Shown in pieces: positions 48,064-61,364 of a stretch of 64,000 nt of DNA. The first letter of the stretch is position 1; each line of letters starts with the position of its first letter. The position numbers were made by a program, and so were the translations under genes. The notes below the pieces were generated by a model. It ran no database searches. It was not told the origin of the DNA and was given only the letters and a program-made list of their open reading frames with translations. Where the stretch lies: positions 1,150,501-1,214,500 of the forward strand of contig NC_081331.1 of NCBI RefSeq assembly GCF_022539665.2, read 5' to 3'. The DNA comes from Daphnia carinata. Taxonomy: Eukaryota > Arthropoda > Branchiopoda > Diplostraca > Daphniidae.

Positions 48064-51000
48064 TTAACGAATCAGCAGATTTATATTCCACGCCTTAAAA
48101 AAAAATCGATTAGTTTGAACCATTTTGATTTTTGAGCACTGATTAGTTTTTCCTTTACCAATCGAGTTACAAATTGCCATTGTCTGTTGTTCTGTTGCTT
48201 CGACCGGATCGCCAGTCAAGAACAGGACAATAGGAGAATTTTGGCTAGTTTTGTAGACATTTCGTTGGTTTGTGTCCAGGTAATAGCAACATTCCAATAT
48301 CTGGAAAAGTGTCCTGTAAACAAAAAATCCAACCACGGACAATTAGCGCACAGAACACCATAAATATACGGCAAAAGTAATTAATGGTCGGCTCTTACCA
48401 ATGCGCCTTGTCTTTACGTTTGGGGTAAGTCAACAGCGGGATAACTTGATGCTCGTTCTGACGTTGTGCTCTGATAAAGCGATTACCGGTGCGAAAGCAG
48501 GATTCCAACCAGCGGATGCATTCCCGTACAGGTGCACTTTCTCGCTAAAGACAAATGAGCAAGGATACTGTAAACAAAGGTAAACTAACGAACTTATTCT
48601 AATAACTTACTTTAAGTTGATCAATTTCTGAAATGACAATGTCCGGCACCACTATTATCAGTTTTTGGCTTTTGACCACTTGTTTTATAAGGTGGGTGAA
48701 ATTTGAGAGAGCTGAGACGTCCGGTACTAGATAGACATAAGATAAACCGGAAAAATCAAAGCTTGTCTTCTTTTTGCGTTTCTGTTGAGGGGAGAGCCTT
48801 CGTTCAAGCTCTTGGACTTCCGATTTCAACCATAAGTGGGCCATATTTCTCATGACAAGATCCGCTTTAGCTCCCAAACTTTCTGATTTATCACTCATTG
48901 CGTCAGCTGGACATGTGTAAATCCCGTTAACCAGTTGGAATCCTTTTTCATTGTTTTTACTTGCTAACCAGTTACCAAACTGAAGGATTCTTTCAATTCG
49001 AATAGAATTCAAAATTAAAACTGCACATGGTGCAGGAGCAGATTCAAAGTCGATCTGAGCATGCACTGAGCTCATGGAGTTCACTCCATAGAACTTCCAA
49101 TCCTCTTCTAAAGGAACTGTACCGTAAACAGTAACATTTTCTCGTTGACATCGCTTGAACACGTTGAGTATGTCGGCCAGTGTTGACCAAATTTTTCTAA
49201 TCGTTTGGTTTGATGCTTGAACAATTTCAACATTGACTCGGAACCAATCAGTCAAGAGTTTAAAAATAGGTAAAATATGTGTAGCTTCGTGTGGGATTTC
49301 CAGAAGAGGTTCAACTTTGGCTTCTGCAGAATGAAATCCCGAATCAGAAAGGACTTCGTCATCGTCAGATTCCTGTTCTGAATTACTATCCAAAAATAAT
49401 TCTTCCTCTGAGAATTCTTGATCGGAAGATCCAGATGCAACTTTCCGCCTTCTTAATTTCGCTCGCTTACTTTCTTCTTCCTCTTCGTCACTCAATTCAT
49501 CAATCATCTCTTCTTTGGCATTAGCATCCAAGTACTTTAGTTCATGAGCTTGGTTTCCACTTGCATCGGAAACATCTCTGGATGTCATATGGAAAATCTC
49601 TTGAAACCTGTTTAGCACATGAGCAAACAAAGAGCAACAAAAGGCAATTGCCGCTGTTTGATTGTTATTCGTGGCGAATGTAGGCGTTAACGTACACATC
49701 ATCACGGAAGAAGCTAAATTCATGAGTTGGTTACAGCTGCTACTTTCGATAGTTTCAAGTTTCTTTTGGATTTCGCTTAATGTAACTTGACAAAGCTACA
49801 AAGTAATTTTTTTTTAGTATGGATAACGTATAAAAAAATTATTTGGTTTTACTTACTTGGCTCACTTCAAATGTTGTTTCTTCTTTGAAAACAAAGACTA
49901 ATTTCGGAAATAGCTGAGAAAATGCGGAAATCAATTTGTCTTCGTTCGCAACAAGCCGACCTAATAAAGCTTTTAAGTTAGGTTCGGCTCCGGGAAAATT
50001 TTTTGAAGCTTTCATGCTTCAGAAAAAAAGGGTAAATTGTAATGTATCACAAGCAGCAGCAACAACTTTGTGCTATACCTTCTTGTATAGTAAAATATGG
50101 ATTCAAATCCCCTTGAAGGATCATGACTTGTCAAAGTCCCAAGTTGGTTGTATGGGAGACCAGTATTGGAATTGAAAAGTATTGCCTAATGACGGGAGTA
50201 ACCGAAAATTATTAAATTGCAAAATGAAAAATTATTTATTTACTTTAATTAGTTCATTATATTTTTAATCATTTTTTTGTTTTCTTCTTTTGTTTACCTG
50301 GCGATAAAAGCGTTCCGACGTAATAACACTGTTGGAAATCTCCAGATCATTTCTATAACGTGACAAATCTCCCAGCCTTAAACCAATAGAAATGAATTCA
50401 GCATCCACAGTTATGACTATTTTTCTTGCCTAGTTTTCATACCAAACCAAAATCTTTTGAGCAGATTCCATTAGGTCTTCCTTAGTCTCTTTTGATAATT
50501 CATAGTTTTGGTACTTTATCTCAAGAAGTGGTAACACATTGAGTTCAAGTTTCAAAGAAGGATCCATATGTTCAAGCCTTCTCCACACATCTTGCAAAAG
50601 TTCAGTAAACTTTACAATCCCAGCCTCAATATGATTTCCAACGAAAAGTTTTTCCATTGAAGAAATAGGGGATTTCTAAAGTCATTTAAAATTTCAATAA
50701 GAGGCTAAACATAAACAGAGATTAGATGTATACATACCTTCCCACTGATTTTGGCAAACGTTATCACATCATAGTAACACTTCTTCCAAAGAAGTTCTTC
50801 AGCACGACGTCTGCATTGTAGAGGATCAGCTCCCATTGATTTAACACAGAGATAAGAAAGTTGGCTCCGAAGCTCAATAACTTCGGGAATGAATAAATCT
50901 CTGCATGCTTTTGCTTTAACAACAGCTGAATCTAACTGTTTAACCAATATTGAAGCTGAACTAGAACCAAATGAAAATTAAAATCTATATATTAAAAAAT

Positions 51001-51103
51001 TTCAAATGAAATAAAGAGCATATTACTAAATGAGTTTTTTAATGGTATCGTTACTGGTAGACGACGGCATTCTCGCCTTTAAAGTAAGGTTATTGTCTGC
51101 CAT
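48064..51103 (-). CDS. SMG5: SMG5, nonsense-mediated mRNA decay factor
   Basis: SMG5 pairs with SMG7 on phosphorylated UPF1 and promotes dephosphorylation and decay of faulty mRNAs. From ATG 51103 (MADNNLTLKARMPSS) the protein shows the EST1/14-3-3-like N-terminal region (about 50947-49740; RRRAEELLWKKCYYDVI, LGDLSRYRNDLE, GLPYNQLGTLT). A long acidic Ser/Glu-rich middle follows (about 49560-49320). The C-terminal PIN domain spans about 48720-48064 (YVYLVPDVSALSNFTHLIKQ, RECIRWLESCFRTGNRFIR, TLFQILECCYYLD). The PIN domain is of the SMG5 type: it keeps the first Asp but lacks the full acidic set of the SMG6 nuclease. SMG7 has no PIN and SMG6 is much longer, so SMG5 is the best call. The protein is somewhat shorter than the vertebrate one. 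About ten short introns; stop TAA at 48066-48064. Confidence 0.92.
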
Positions 51104-51852
51104 GGTTTGGTCAAGTTTTGTTTCTGATGGCGCCAGCCCCAGCTCGAAAAATGTTACAACCAAATAAGAAAGAACGACTAAATGTGTAATGAAATTCGAT
51201 GATTTCCATGACGTCCTGGACTGGTCCCGGACCGCCTTCGAAGTAATTAAAATTAAAGTGCTAGTAGGCCTATATGTTGTCTAAATTCAACGAAGAAATC
51301 ACCCTAGAAACCCTCCATTAAGTCCAACTTCCGCTCAATTTGGCTGAAACGTAGCTGACATCTAGTGGGTAACCAAAAACATGAACACACTGTACGTAGG
51401 CTATCAACGCGCCAGAAAATACAAAATGACGTACTAAATTAGTGCGACGGCTGTGACCAGGTTCAACCATCTAGACAAAATTTCTAAGGGGAAATCGAAA
51501 ACGACAAAGTTTAATTCAACAGCCAATACGAAAAGTTAGCCAGCTGCAACGATACATATGTTAAAGAATGCCAAAACGCAAAAAGCTCTCCCTTGGCTAA
51601 TTTAATTTAAACCCTGGCAGGAGAAAACGACGTCTTGGTTACAGAGACAACGCATTTTGTTACGACAATGGTAAGGTTTTATTGAATTACAGAACGATGC
51701 GTTTCTACAAGCAGAAACAGGGTGACGCAAATAACAACATAACAAGACTGGAAGCCATAATTGGCAGAATCAAATTTCGACACATAATCCTTGGGTTAAG
51801 TTAACCACATTACCATTAGGTTCGACAAGAAAACAGCATTTAGGGCACAAAG
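51104..51852. other. Spacer between SMG5 start and KLHL18 stop
   Basis: The spacer contains no exon I can support. The SMG5 promoter must lie here because SMG5 reads left from 51103, and the 3' untranslated region of KLHL18 occupies the right part. Confidence 0.5.
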
Positions 51853-53985
51853 TTATACAGGGACTACTCCAAGACCGACACCTCCCTCGTGTGCACACAT
51901 TGAAGACCCGAAACTCCATTTATCTGTTTTTGGATCATAAACCTCCACAGTATTTAGATTTCTGGAAATGAATGAAAAACGAGTACGCGAGAAAGAAACA
52001 TTGTTAGTGCCATGCTCCAGGAAGACTAAATATTTAAACTCTTACGCAGTGCCGTCATATCCTCCAACGGCCCAAAGACGACCGGCATTAGCTGCCAACG
52101 CCACTCGACTACGTGTTACACTCATAGGTGCAACATGGCTCCATTTTTCTGTTTTAGGGTCAAAAACTTCCACCGAACGTAGGAATGTAGAGCCATCATA
52201 CCCGCCACACGCATACAGCTTACCCTCTAATACAGCGACTCCCAATCTGTGTTTCAGTTGACAAGGGAATGCGAACTTAGTTGCTTTAACATCGTAAAGG
52301 AAAGTAATAATATACCTGCAACGCTTTGAAAGCATAGGAACACCAAGAGACCAACGCCCGGTTTGGGGATTGTACTTTTCAACTGAATCAAAAATGCTTA
52401 GGCCATCATGTCCCCCTAGGACGTATATATGGTTGTCAAATGACACTACTCCAGCAGCACTCCGATGCTTATTCATGGCAGAAATGGATTTCCAACAGTC
52501 AGTAGAAGGATCATATGACTCGCATGTGTTCAGTGATGTCACGCCATCATATCCGCCGCAAACCTAAGTATGTATGCATTTAGTCTGTTTTAAAAATAAA
52601 TGTTACTTAATTTTTCCATATGTACGTAAAGATGGTCGTGCAGAGAGGCTGCCCCTGCGGCGCTTCGTTTACAATTCATGGATCCTATGCTCCGCCAAAC
52701 CCGTTTAGGACCATCTAAGACTTCTACAGTCTGGAGCCTGTCAACACCGTTGTAGCCTCCGATAGCTACCATCATAAGCATAATATTAGATGAAAATAGG
52801 CTTTAATGGCATTCAGTTTTTTTTTTACCATATAAGTTGTTACGTAGGATAGCGACTCCAACACGGCTTCGACGAATCGACATAGCTTCTGCCGGGTTCC
52901 ATCTGCCAGTAACAGGATCCATAACTTCTACAGTGCTTAACGAATCGCCTGCTTTAGTCAGTCCTCCAACGGCATACAAAAGACCAGACTGGAAAAAGAA
53001 AAAAGTATAAAAATATTAGCGTGGTATTAGTCATGTGTTGATAAAATGACGAAAACGTAGATGAGGCACTATGTACCTTGGGGAGAAGAATATTTATTTG
53101 AGTGTTATTTATAGAGAACTTTTTATTCTTTACCACATCAGAAAAACATCGAGGGCGACATCGATAACTCTTGAACATCGAGCGTCGCTCTGGCAGAAGA
53201 TGGAAATCTTTTGCTTCATCCACTAGATCACGACAACGATGGCAACTGCGAATCAATTCCTCCTTTGAAACACGGTCCGTTAAAAAGGTAGGACTTAGTA
53301 GAGGCAATCGAACTTGGGCTAGTAGACTCGGCAGGTGTTTGGCTCTTGTCTCGGTATCTTTTTTAACCCAACGGATTAATGCTTCGAAAGCCCCCTCTTC
53401 GCTAACGCATAACGTATCTCGGTTTAAGAGCTCCTTTATCTGACTCACATCTATGTTTACAAACTCTTCTTCTTCTGCAACCTGTGTAAAATTCTTTTCA
53501 AGGAAGGAATCAGCTGCTTTCACTAGGTCTACGCAACTTAGGGTTTCTGCAAATGACTGAATCCCCAAAACATTTTTGCAATCTAATCTCTGTTTGTAGT
53601 AATCAGCACAAGCATCACGAACTTGATTCAACTGAAGGTAAGCTGCTCCTATCATTAGGTTGTTAATATTCTCAGGATGGAGTGTGATTTTCCCACTGTA
53701 GGCAAATTGGATTAATGATTCCATTGCACTTGGGTCTATTCCTCGTACTTCAACCTCTCTCTGTTTGCTCTCTAACATGTCAATAGTGAACATGGAATTG
53801 AAGTATGGTATAGTAGCACAAAGAACAATACGATGGGCACTGAAATATTTGTCATCAACCTTGATTGTGACGTCACAGAGCAGCCCTTGCTTTCGAATTT
53901 CTTCGAAAACAGGGAATGCACTGTTGGGTAGATCAGTTTGTTGAAAGAGGACACAACCATCACTTTTTATGCATGTATCAGTCAT
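51853..53985 (-). CDS. KLHL18: KLHL18, BTB-BACK-Kelch adaptor of CUL3 ligase
   Basis: KLHL18 is a substrate adaptor of CUL3 ubiquitin ligase. The start used is ATG 53985 (MTDTCIKSDG); a GTG further upstream is in frame but not needed. The BTB domain (EEIRKQGLLCDVTIKVDDKY, SAHRIVLCATIPYFNSMF) and BACK domain (IQSFAETLSCVDLVKAADSF, CHRCRDLVDEAKDFHLLPER) lie in one long exon (53985 to about 53133). Six Kelch repeats follow in shorter exons, each with the GG pair and spaced Y/W: YAVGGLTKAGDSL, YAIGGYNGVDRL, CGGYDGVTSL, LGGHDGLSIF, CGGYDGSTFL and VGGYDGTANL. The protein ends HEGGVGLGVVPV, as in vertebrate KLHL18 (HEGGVGVGCIPL). Length is close to the family's, about 570-580 residues. The repeat-1 acceptor is at about 52990. 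Nothing is missing. Confidence 0.93.
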
Positions 53986-56900
53986 GACTTGTATGAAATT
54001 TAAAAAAATAGGCACGTAAACTTAATTTAAATCAATCGATTAGTCAAGAAAATCTAAACCCCCGACTTAAAAAACAGAGAAATTCGTTCTTAAAATCGTA
54101 GTCATCAAACAACAACTTTTTTGGACAAATATCAACGTAATACAAACAGTTGTCAACGTCATCTGGCGTGCAAAAGATCAACCAGTAGCAAATAGTAAAA
54201 ATACATAGTTGCAAAAACAAATCTAAATATTTCTACAAACGTATAAAGAAAAAATACATTGCAATACGGAACACAAATAAATAAATAGACGGATTGAATG
54301 ATTGAACGATTCCCGATCAACCTGATCTTTGGCCATGGTGCTAGTCGAAGGGTTGGTAACTAAGGACAAATTTCATCGTTCGAAACTTGATAGCATGATG
54401 GATGGCGTTAGCTTATTGTTCACGTGCAAGGACACCATAAAATTCTTGCTTCATCTAAGTGGTGCATATCAGCTTTTATTGGTGTTTTCCTTTTCTAAAC
54501 ATTTTCGGCGTACACCGCTATGAATTAACCCGCCACGCATCAAGACTCTAGCTATTTTCCGACTGGCGCATACCTATCTCTGAAAATGGGTACATTCTAT
54601 TGTGCTGACATTCCTTGAGCGCCACTTCAAAACTCTCCCGTAGACTGCGAAACAGCCGGCCTGCATCAGAAGGCTTAACGGATTGACCAATAGGTAGTTT
54701 TGCTTGAATGCAAGGCTTCCGTGTTAGAGAACAAATTTGGATGTAGCGCTTTATGAAATTGGAATCGAAACATGGTTGCACATTTTTGTCTCCAAATCAG
54801 ATCCACCACTAAACTCTGGATGGCCATTGACAGTCACGACCTGATAAAAACAACGGGGACAAAACACGGGCTTAAAAAAGCCTGCCGAGACAATTGGAAC
54901 GGGGCTAGCAAAAAATTGGAAAATCATCGAGTTAAATTATATGACAACGAGCCCTGTGATTATTGCGGATTGACGACGTCGTTTCCATACTATCAAATTT
55001 CAAGTTTTGTAATGACTAGCCGTGGGGTGCGGTTCTCGTTCGAGATGCCCTTAGGAATCAGTCAACACTCATGCAGTTCTTTTAAACCACCGAATATACC
55101 GAAAACTGGAAATGATTGCCCAAATTGTCCATTTATTATTTCTATACACGAAGCGATCCAATTATATTTATTTTTTTTTATTTTTTTCATGGTCAACTGG
55201 ACTTACAGAAGAGTTCAGCAAGATACCCTTGGTATGGGCCCTTGTGAGCTGCTGGCAAATGAATCTCATGATCGAGGTGGAGTTAGGCGACTTGTTCAGC
55301 CTTGAAGAAATTAACGTAACGGGGGGTTGAGAAATCGTTATTCCACACCGTCAGAATTTTACGTCTCAACGAAATAGAAAACGACCGTATTGTAAAAAAA
55401 AATGCACAACAGTCCGTCATTGCTAGTTGTTTCTACTCTCTTTTTTGACGTTGTATATGCACGAGTCACCTTACACTGCTGCGAATCTGCTCGAGTGCTA
55501 TTAGACTGCGTTCTGGGTTTCTAGACTCGTTTTGCTATAACACTGTGTACGCTACGCCGTTACAATCTCATTGGAATCTAGGAGAAAACGGGGTCAGCAA
55601 TCCGGCACGACTGAGAAATTACTGTATGCGTTCAAACTTTTTGCTTTTCTTTCTTTGGCTTTTTTCTTTCTTTGGTCTTTCGGGTGATTTGCCGAAGTAC
55701 CGTGGCACTGGTAGTTCATACATGAAAGCACGAAATTCCGCCAAAGGCCATGCTGGTGAACCCACCGGCAGAGCGCAGAACGAAAAAATAAAAAAGACCA
55801 TATATATGCACAAAGACTGCGATGTGTAAGTATCTGTACCATGCAGCGAAGGTACCTTGATTTGGTATGCAAATAAACTGGATATCTAGAAACAAGGATT
55901 TTCCTGGTTTTCCAGTCCATTGTTCGTCTCTAACCAAGCTCCCTATATGTCATCACTAAACAGCACAGCAAGTTTGCACTAATTATTCTCCAGGCTATTA
56001 CGTTCATGGAAGAAAATTGTTTTCCGCTAACTCAACACGAATGACCTCTGTTTCTCTGAACGCGATGTGACTGATGTGGCATCCTTTGTAACCTCGTTAA
56101 AAATTACACAACGTAAAATGACATGAGAGGTTGTATCCTTATCCGTGGTAGTCTGTACCTTCACGCAAAACCATTGTGAAATTAGTTTCGTCAGTTTTAA
56201 ACCATCCGTCATATTAGCAAATTCCAATGACATATGCTGAGGAAACATGGCATGCGAGCCGGATCAACCAGGAGTCAAACGCGTGAAAGAAAAGGCGACA
56301 AAAGAGAAGCATTTATACAGAAAAAGGTTGCATACGTTAGAAACCAAAGAGCTCTGCTTTGTCACAACAGCAATATCAACAATGTCAACCTTCGGAAAGT
56401 GCTACATTTGACATTTCACCGTGCCATAACGCAGCCCCAAAATCAGAGATGTAGCACCGAAACATTTAACAAGTCTTGGAATCCATCAGATGATGCGATT
56501 TCGAAAGGCGTGACTAGTCCGTATAAAGGAAACGTTCAAGGTTATTGGCAAGTCGCTACAGCGAACTGAACTGCAATGTGCTCCACCCTGTATCGTTCAA
56601 CATATACCTCTCTCTTCGTAGACGATATTGTTGGCCATTGCGTACGCGTGGTGAAGCAACCGGTTAGAAGAAGGACATAATGATACGTAGATTCAAAACT
56701 TTGTCAAATTAGGTGGACAATGCGATACACAAGGATTCACAGTGTGTCCCTAAAATTCTTACAGAGCCCTAAGGTGCCGCTGCTACTTTAATGATTAACT
56801 AATTACTACGAGCTGTGCAATGCAGCAATTGGATTCTTTATTATCTCAAATAATTTTTTTTCGCCCTCGACATTGACAATTGATTTTTGTTTCCGACACT

Positions 56901-57319
56901 CCCTCCGCATTGCGGAAGGAATTGCATATCAGTCTTTTCCCAATGAGAAATATTCAAGTTACCTTTTCTTTCAAATATATTGAATAAGGCGACTTTTGTT
57001 TTTGTCTTTACGCTACTCTGGTTTGGCTCTTTGGCGGTCAATTTTACAGTTCTACAAGGTTACTTCGTGGGTGTGTACAACCAATACGCATTTTACTGAA
57101 ATTCAAATCGAAAAATTTCTACCGCATTTCATCTGTTTCTTGACGGTGAAGAATGTCCGATGAAGGAAAATTGCTCAATTAGATGGCCGCAAAAGATTCC
57201 GAAGCATTTCCTCCTTAGCAATCTGTCATTTTATATTTGGATTGTTAACATCTCAATCAAACTTGTACATGCTGACGCAAACTAAGGAGAAAAGTGAACT
57301 CGGTAACCGGTAACTAACT

Positions 57320-57900
57320 AGTTAGAACGGGTGAAGACGGGGAACACCATCGCCTACTTAGTCGAAGAAAGTTTTTTTCAAAGGCGAAAAACAAAAGAAG
57401 AAAACAGGTTATTTTCATGGAAATCTGAAATTGCGTTGCAGCTATTATTACCGCGCTGCATGCGTTTGTAGCCGCCAGGTAGTCCAGGTCGATCTAGATG
57501 AACCCGGAGTATGATGACGATGAGGCTATTGCTTCTTGCTATCGGATAGAAAGGGGGGAAAGGTGAATTCCCTACACCCTCTCGATAACTTGTCTATGTA
57601 AGGAAACAACGGTTAGTTTGGGGAACACCATCGTCATTGTGACATTTTTTGTGAAAAAGCAAACAGCAAAGAAACAGGTTCGAGAGAATACAGAATTGCG
57701 ATTTCACGCAACCGAAGCTATCGATGTCGAATGGTATAAGATGCCGACCCTTTGCTGGGATCTGGTAAATATATGAACCGGGATGAACCAGGATGAAAAA
57801 AACATTTGATAAGATAAAATACAATGTACTTGGCCGTCATGCCCAGTGGAGCAACCAAATAATTTAACCTTTTTATCCTGTTGTTGGTGACAAGAGGAGA
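57320..57900 (+). repeat. Diverged tandem duplication, period about 281
   Basis: The word ggggaacaccatcg occurs at 57339-57352 and 57620-57633. In both copies it is followed at similar distances by an aacaggtt word, an attgcg word, and a stretch with related gaacc(c/g)gg words. This suggests an old duplication of about 280 bases with many later changes. No coding content is seen. Confidence 0.45.
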
Positions 57901-60900
57901 GGAAAGGAAAGGGAAACGAGATTGTCTTTTGCGATACGCACGCCATGTCCGGCTATTGGTTGCGAGCGAGTGACGATGATTAGGGAAGTCAATCTTTGTA
58001 AGGGCATTTAGTTAGTGTGAATGCCGTTTTTCCGCGGAAAAGTCACGAAGCGGAACTCAATTGTCTGACGAAAACAAAGCGGAAACTATGCACAAGCTTT
58101 TACGAAGTACTGACAAAGCTCCTCACGACATTGCAAGGCCCTCTCCTTGACTGTGAATTGTTTGTTCCTTTGAAAATAGTGTGACATTTAAAAAAAACGG
58201 ACAAAACGGTCGATTCCCTTGTTCTTATTTTCATTAACACCTGAATAACAGCGAAGTTGATTTCCTTGTTTTTCTCAGATATTAATTGCAACAATGGCGG
58301 TTGCATACCGAGCTGTTTCAGTATGAACACGACCAAATGCACAGAGAGACAAGCCCAACCAAGACTGCTTGGCAGTAACCTTGCAGGATCGAATTGTTTT
58401 TTTGTGCTTTTTGACTCTTTTATTATTTTATTTTTTAGTTTTCCTTTCGTTGCGCACTTGATATTTTTTTTGCCCTTTTTTTTTTAAAGAAAAGCTAGAA
58501 CATTCACTAATGTGGACTGAAAACGACCACACCTACAGAGTGGAATGTTCAGCACCACGTTCAATTCGAGCAATTTCATTTAGATAAAACTGCATAACAG
58601 GACAAAGGAAGGCAAAAAACATAAGGTGAAATAGAAAAACACAAGGCTTTTTGACAACAACTTTTGTCAAAGTTGTGATAACATTTGATGGCAGTCGGAG
58701 AAAAAAAAAATTGATGATAAATCTTTAATCGCAGCGAGCATTGTATACTTGACTTTGACATCCAATAAATGATTCCCGGAAAGAAACATGTATATTCCTA
58801 TTACTCTGATTGTCCAAGATGTTCATTAAAAAATCATTTACAGCTAGGCTAGATTTATGAAAAGAGATTGTCAGCTCGTTCCCGTGTCCAAGCATCGTGA
58901 GTTTTATGACCTAGAAAACCCACAAAATCATTGAATCAAAACCTAGTGTAAGAAATGAAACGGACGCTGTGATTTCCTTCGTTATTTGTTGTTCGTATAC
59001 CTATGCCGGACTTACTACTCGCCGTTTCCTTCCGGCATCAAGTGGATGTAATAATTCAAGTGTCCTTCCTTATTGTCACGACTAGTGCGTGGCGACACAT
59101 GATTTCGCCCTCATCTACGTCAATGGTTGTTCCCCTATCATTCGAATTTCGTGTCATTTACCGGAACGGGAAGGATTGCGAGGCCTTGAGTAAAAATTAC
59201 CCAATCAAAAATACCGCGATTTCAGATATGACGAAATCTAGTAGTTTTCCAATTAGCAAGCGGCCAGTTACGAGAAAATCTAATACAATTTTGAAACTAG
59301 GTGTATTCACCGTCTATTGCGCATTGGGCATTCAATAGAAGGCTGTACAATTGAATTTTGTATGCGTGTAAGTTAATGGGGGCGCAGCACATGGTACGAT
59401 ACGCAGAGCTTAATTCGCAAATATTGAAATGCTACCTTGGGGCAACAAAATTATTTTCTAACACTTTTTGCAACCCTCAAAAAGCGAACAACAAGTCGCC
59501 ATTTATGCGCCAATTGACCCAAAAAAGATTTCCAGCCGTCAATGCATCATGCGCGCTATTGTCGGTTGTCGTCGCGTTAGAGGCGATAGCCAGTAGCGCT
59601 TGATTGATTGAAAGTGAGAATGCTATTGCGCACACGTGCTAAAACTCCCATTATAATCGGTGTTTGATAACTCAAGTTCTCTCCGTTTTTATATGCCTTT
59701 TTTGTAACTGTTCCACTGAAGTGAGCTGGATAACCCTGACTCTGATTCACGTTTTGCGAGTCATTTTTTTTTTGTTTCATCAGCGCATGACCTCTCCAGC
59801 GTAGAAGTCGGCTACCCAACAAGTAGGCGACAGTCTCTATTTTCATATACACACATACTTTCGGCAAGGAGGTTTACCTTCGAGATGGAACAAGATATAT
59901 TACGTCGGTCTGAATAGGGGAGAGCCGATGTGTTGTTGTTTTTTCTGGTTTTTTTCTCAACTCCGCGGGTCCAGTGAAATCGCCACTGGCCCTATGTACA
60001 TACGCATGCATAAAAACAAAAACTATATTTAATCACTCAGGCATACCCTAAATATAATACGTGTAGAGAGAAAGAGAGAGAGCGACAATTGAAGGTAGAC
60101 AAAAAAAAATGTGTGTGAGTATAATAACGTGAGGGCGGTAGCTGAGCAATGTAACAAACAAAAGGAAAGAAAGCGTTTGAGGTATAGGTACACAATAGAA
60201 ACAAACAAATGTCCTTAACTATGGCAAGCCGTCTTGACGAGTATTCTGAATTCCATTGTGTGTCGTGCACCTCGAAATCCTTTTTTTCAACGGGACCAAC
60301 TTGACATGCAGCAACGGGAATCGAGTTGTATAGACGCCTTTGTTTATAAACACTCCCATGTCACGACAAACGAACGAAATCGCAACATGCCCCCGATTAG
60401 ATTCCCTCGGCCGCCGAAATCCATTACTACATGACGGTATACATGGGCAGAACAAAAACAACACGCACAGGTATGACTATGCAACAAAACGGTTCGAGAA
60501 AGTGCGCGGGCTGTATAGCGGCGTTCAAAAAATCAAAAGAGTTTTATCTTTTGATCATTGTTGGCGAAACACATCAACGACACCATCGGATCCGCTTCGT
60601 ACATCCGCTTGATAACAAATTAGCATATCCCTATATGCAAAACATAACTACTGAGGAGCTATAGGCGAGTCATCGCCTCCTGGACGAATCGTGCAATAGA
60701 ATTTATGGAGCTCTCTATATTTACCTTCAAATTCCCGTTTTTTTATTTTGTGTGTATAAAGTTCCTGTTCTGCTTGCATACAATTTTCGTTTTTCCCCAT
60801 ACAGGTGGGCTTTATTTGTAGCCTGCCAAATGGGAAGCTCCATAGATATTGCTTGTGCGCAGTTAACCGTGCGTGCCCGCTAAACAAAGCTTTTGCGTTT

Positions 60901-61223
60901 TGTTATTAAATAGCGTAGCCTACGTCATCATGCCTTGTATTTTGCGGCTTTCGCCGAGAACTCGCAGCACCGCTTAGCAAAGCGAAATTGAGGTCGCTCT
61001 GTACATACTTGACTAGGGTGTCTGTACAGTCTGTGTTGCTCTTATTGCCACCAACCTGAGAGTGTATAAATTAGAGCTATATATACGTGTGTCTGTGCGA
61101 AGAGGGCAAGCTATTTAGTTTCTTTTTGAGTATCTCTACGAGTTTCTTTTCGACCATTAAATTCATATTTTTTTCTCTCTAAAATAATACCAAAGCATGC
61201 CATAATACCAAAGAGCCAGCACA

Positions 61224-61364
61224 ATGCCAATTGGTGGTGGTCCCGCGTTCTTCATCAGCGATTCCGCCGCGCCAGCTGAGCAATTGTACTCAAAAAAAGA
61301 AATGGAAGAAAGGCGGAAGAATATTGCAGCTGTAGCAGCTACGAGCAACATGAGAATTCAATAA
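61224..61364 (+). CDS. Possible small ORF, 46 residues
   Basis: An ATG-led frame reads MPIGGGPAFFISDSAAP... and ends ...AATSNMRIQ with TAA at 61362. It has a Gly/Ala-rich start and an amphipathic middle (KKEMEERRKNIAAVAA) that could form a helix. The composition is more protein-like than in the surrounding spacer. A pyrimidine-rich tract lies upstream, so it might instead be an internal exon of a longer gene. I do not recognise it. Confidence 0.3.
   Translation: MPIGGGPAFFISDSAAPAEQLYSKKEMEERRKNIAAVAATSNMRIQ

Noticed and set aside
54772-55305. A 177-residue plus-strand open frame
   Set aside because: No ATG-supported start with family-like sequence, a low-complexity Phe run, and no splice chain; judged chance.
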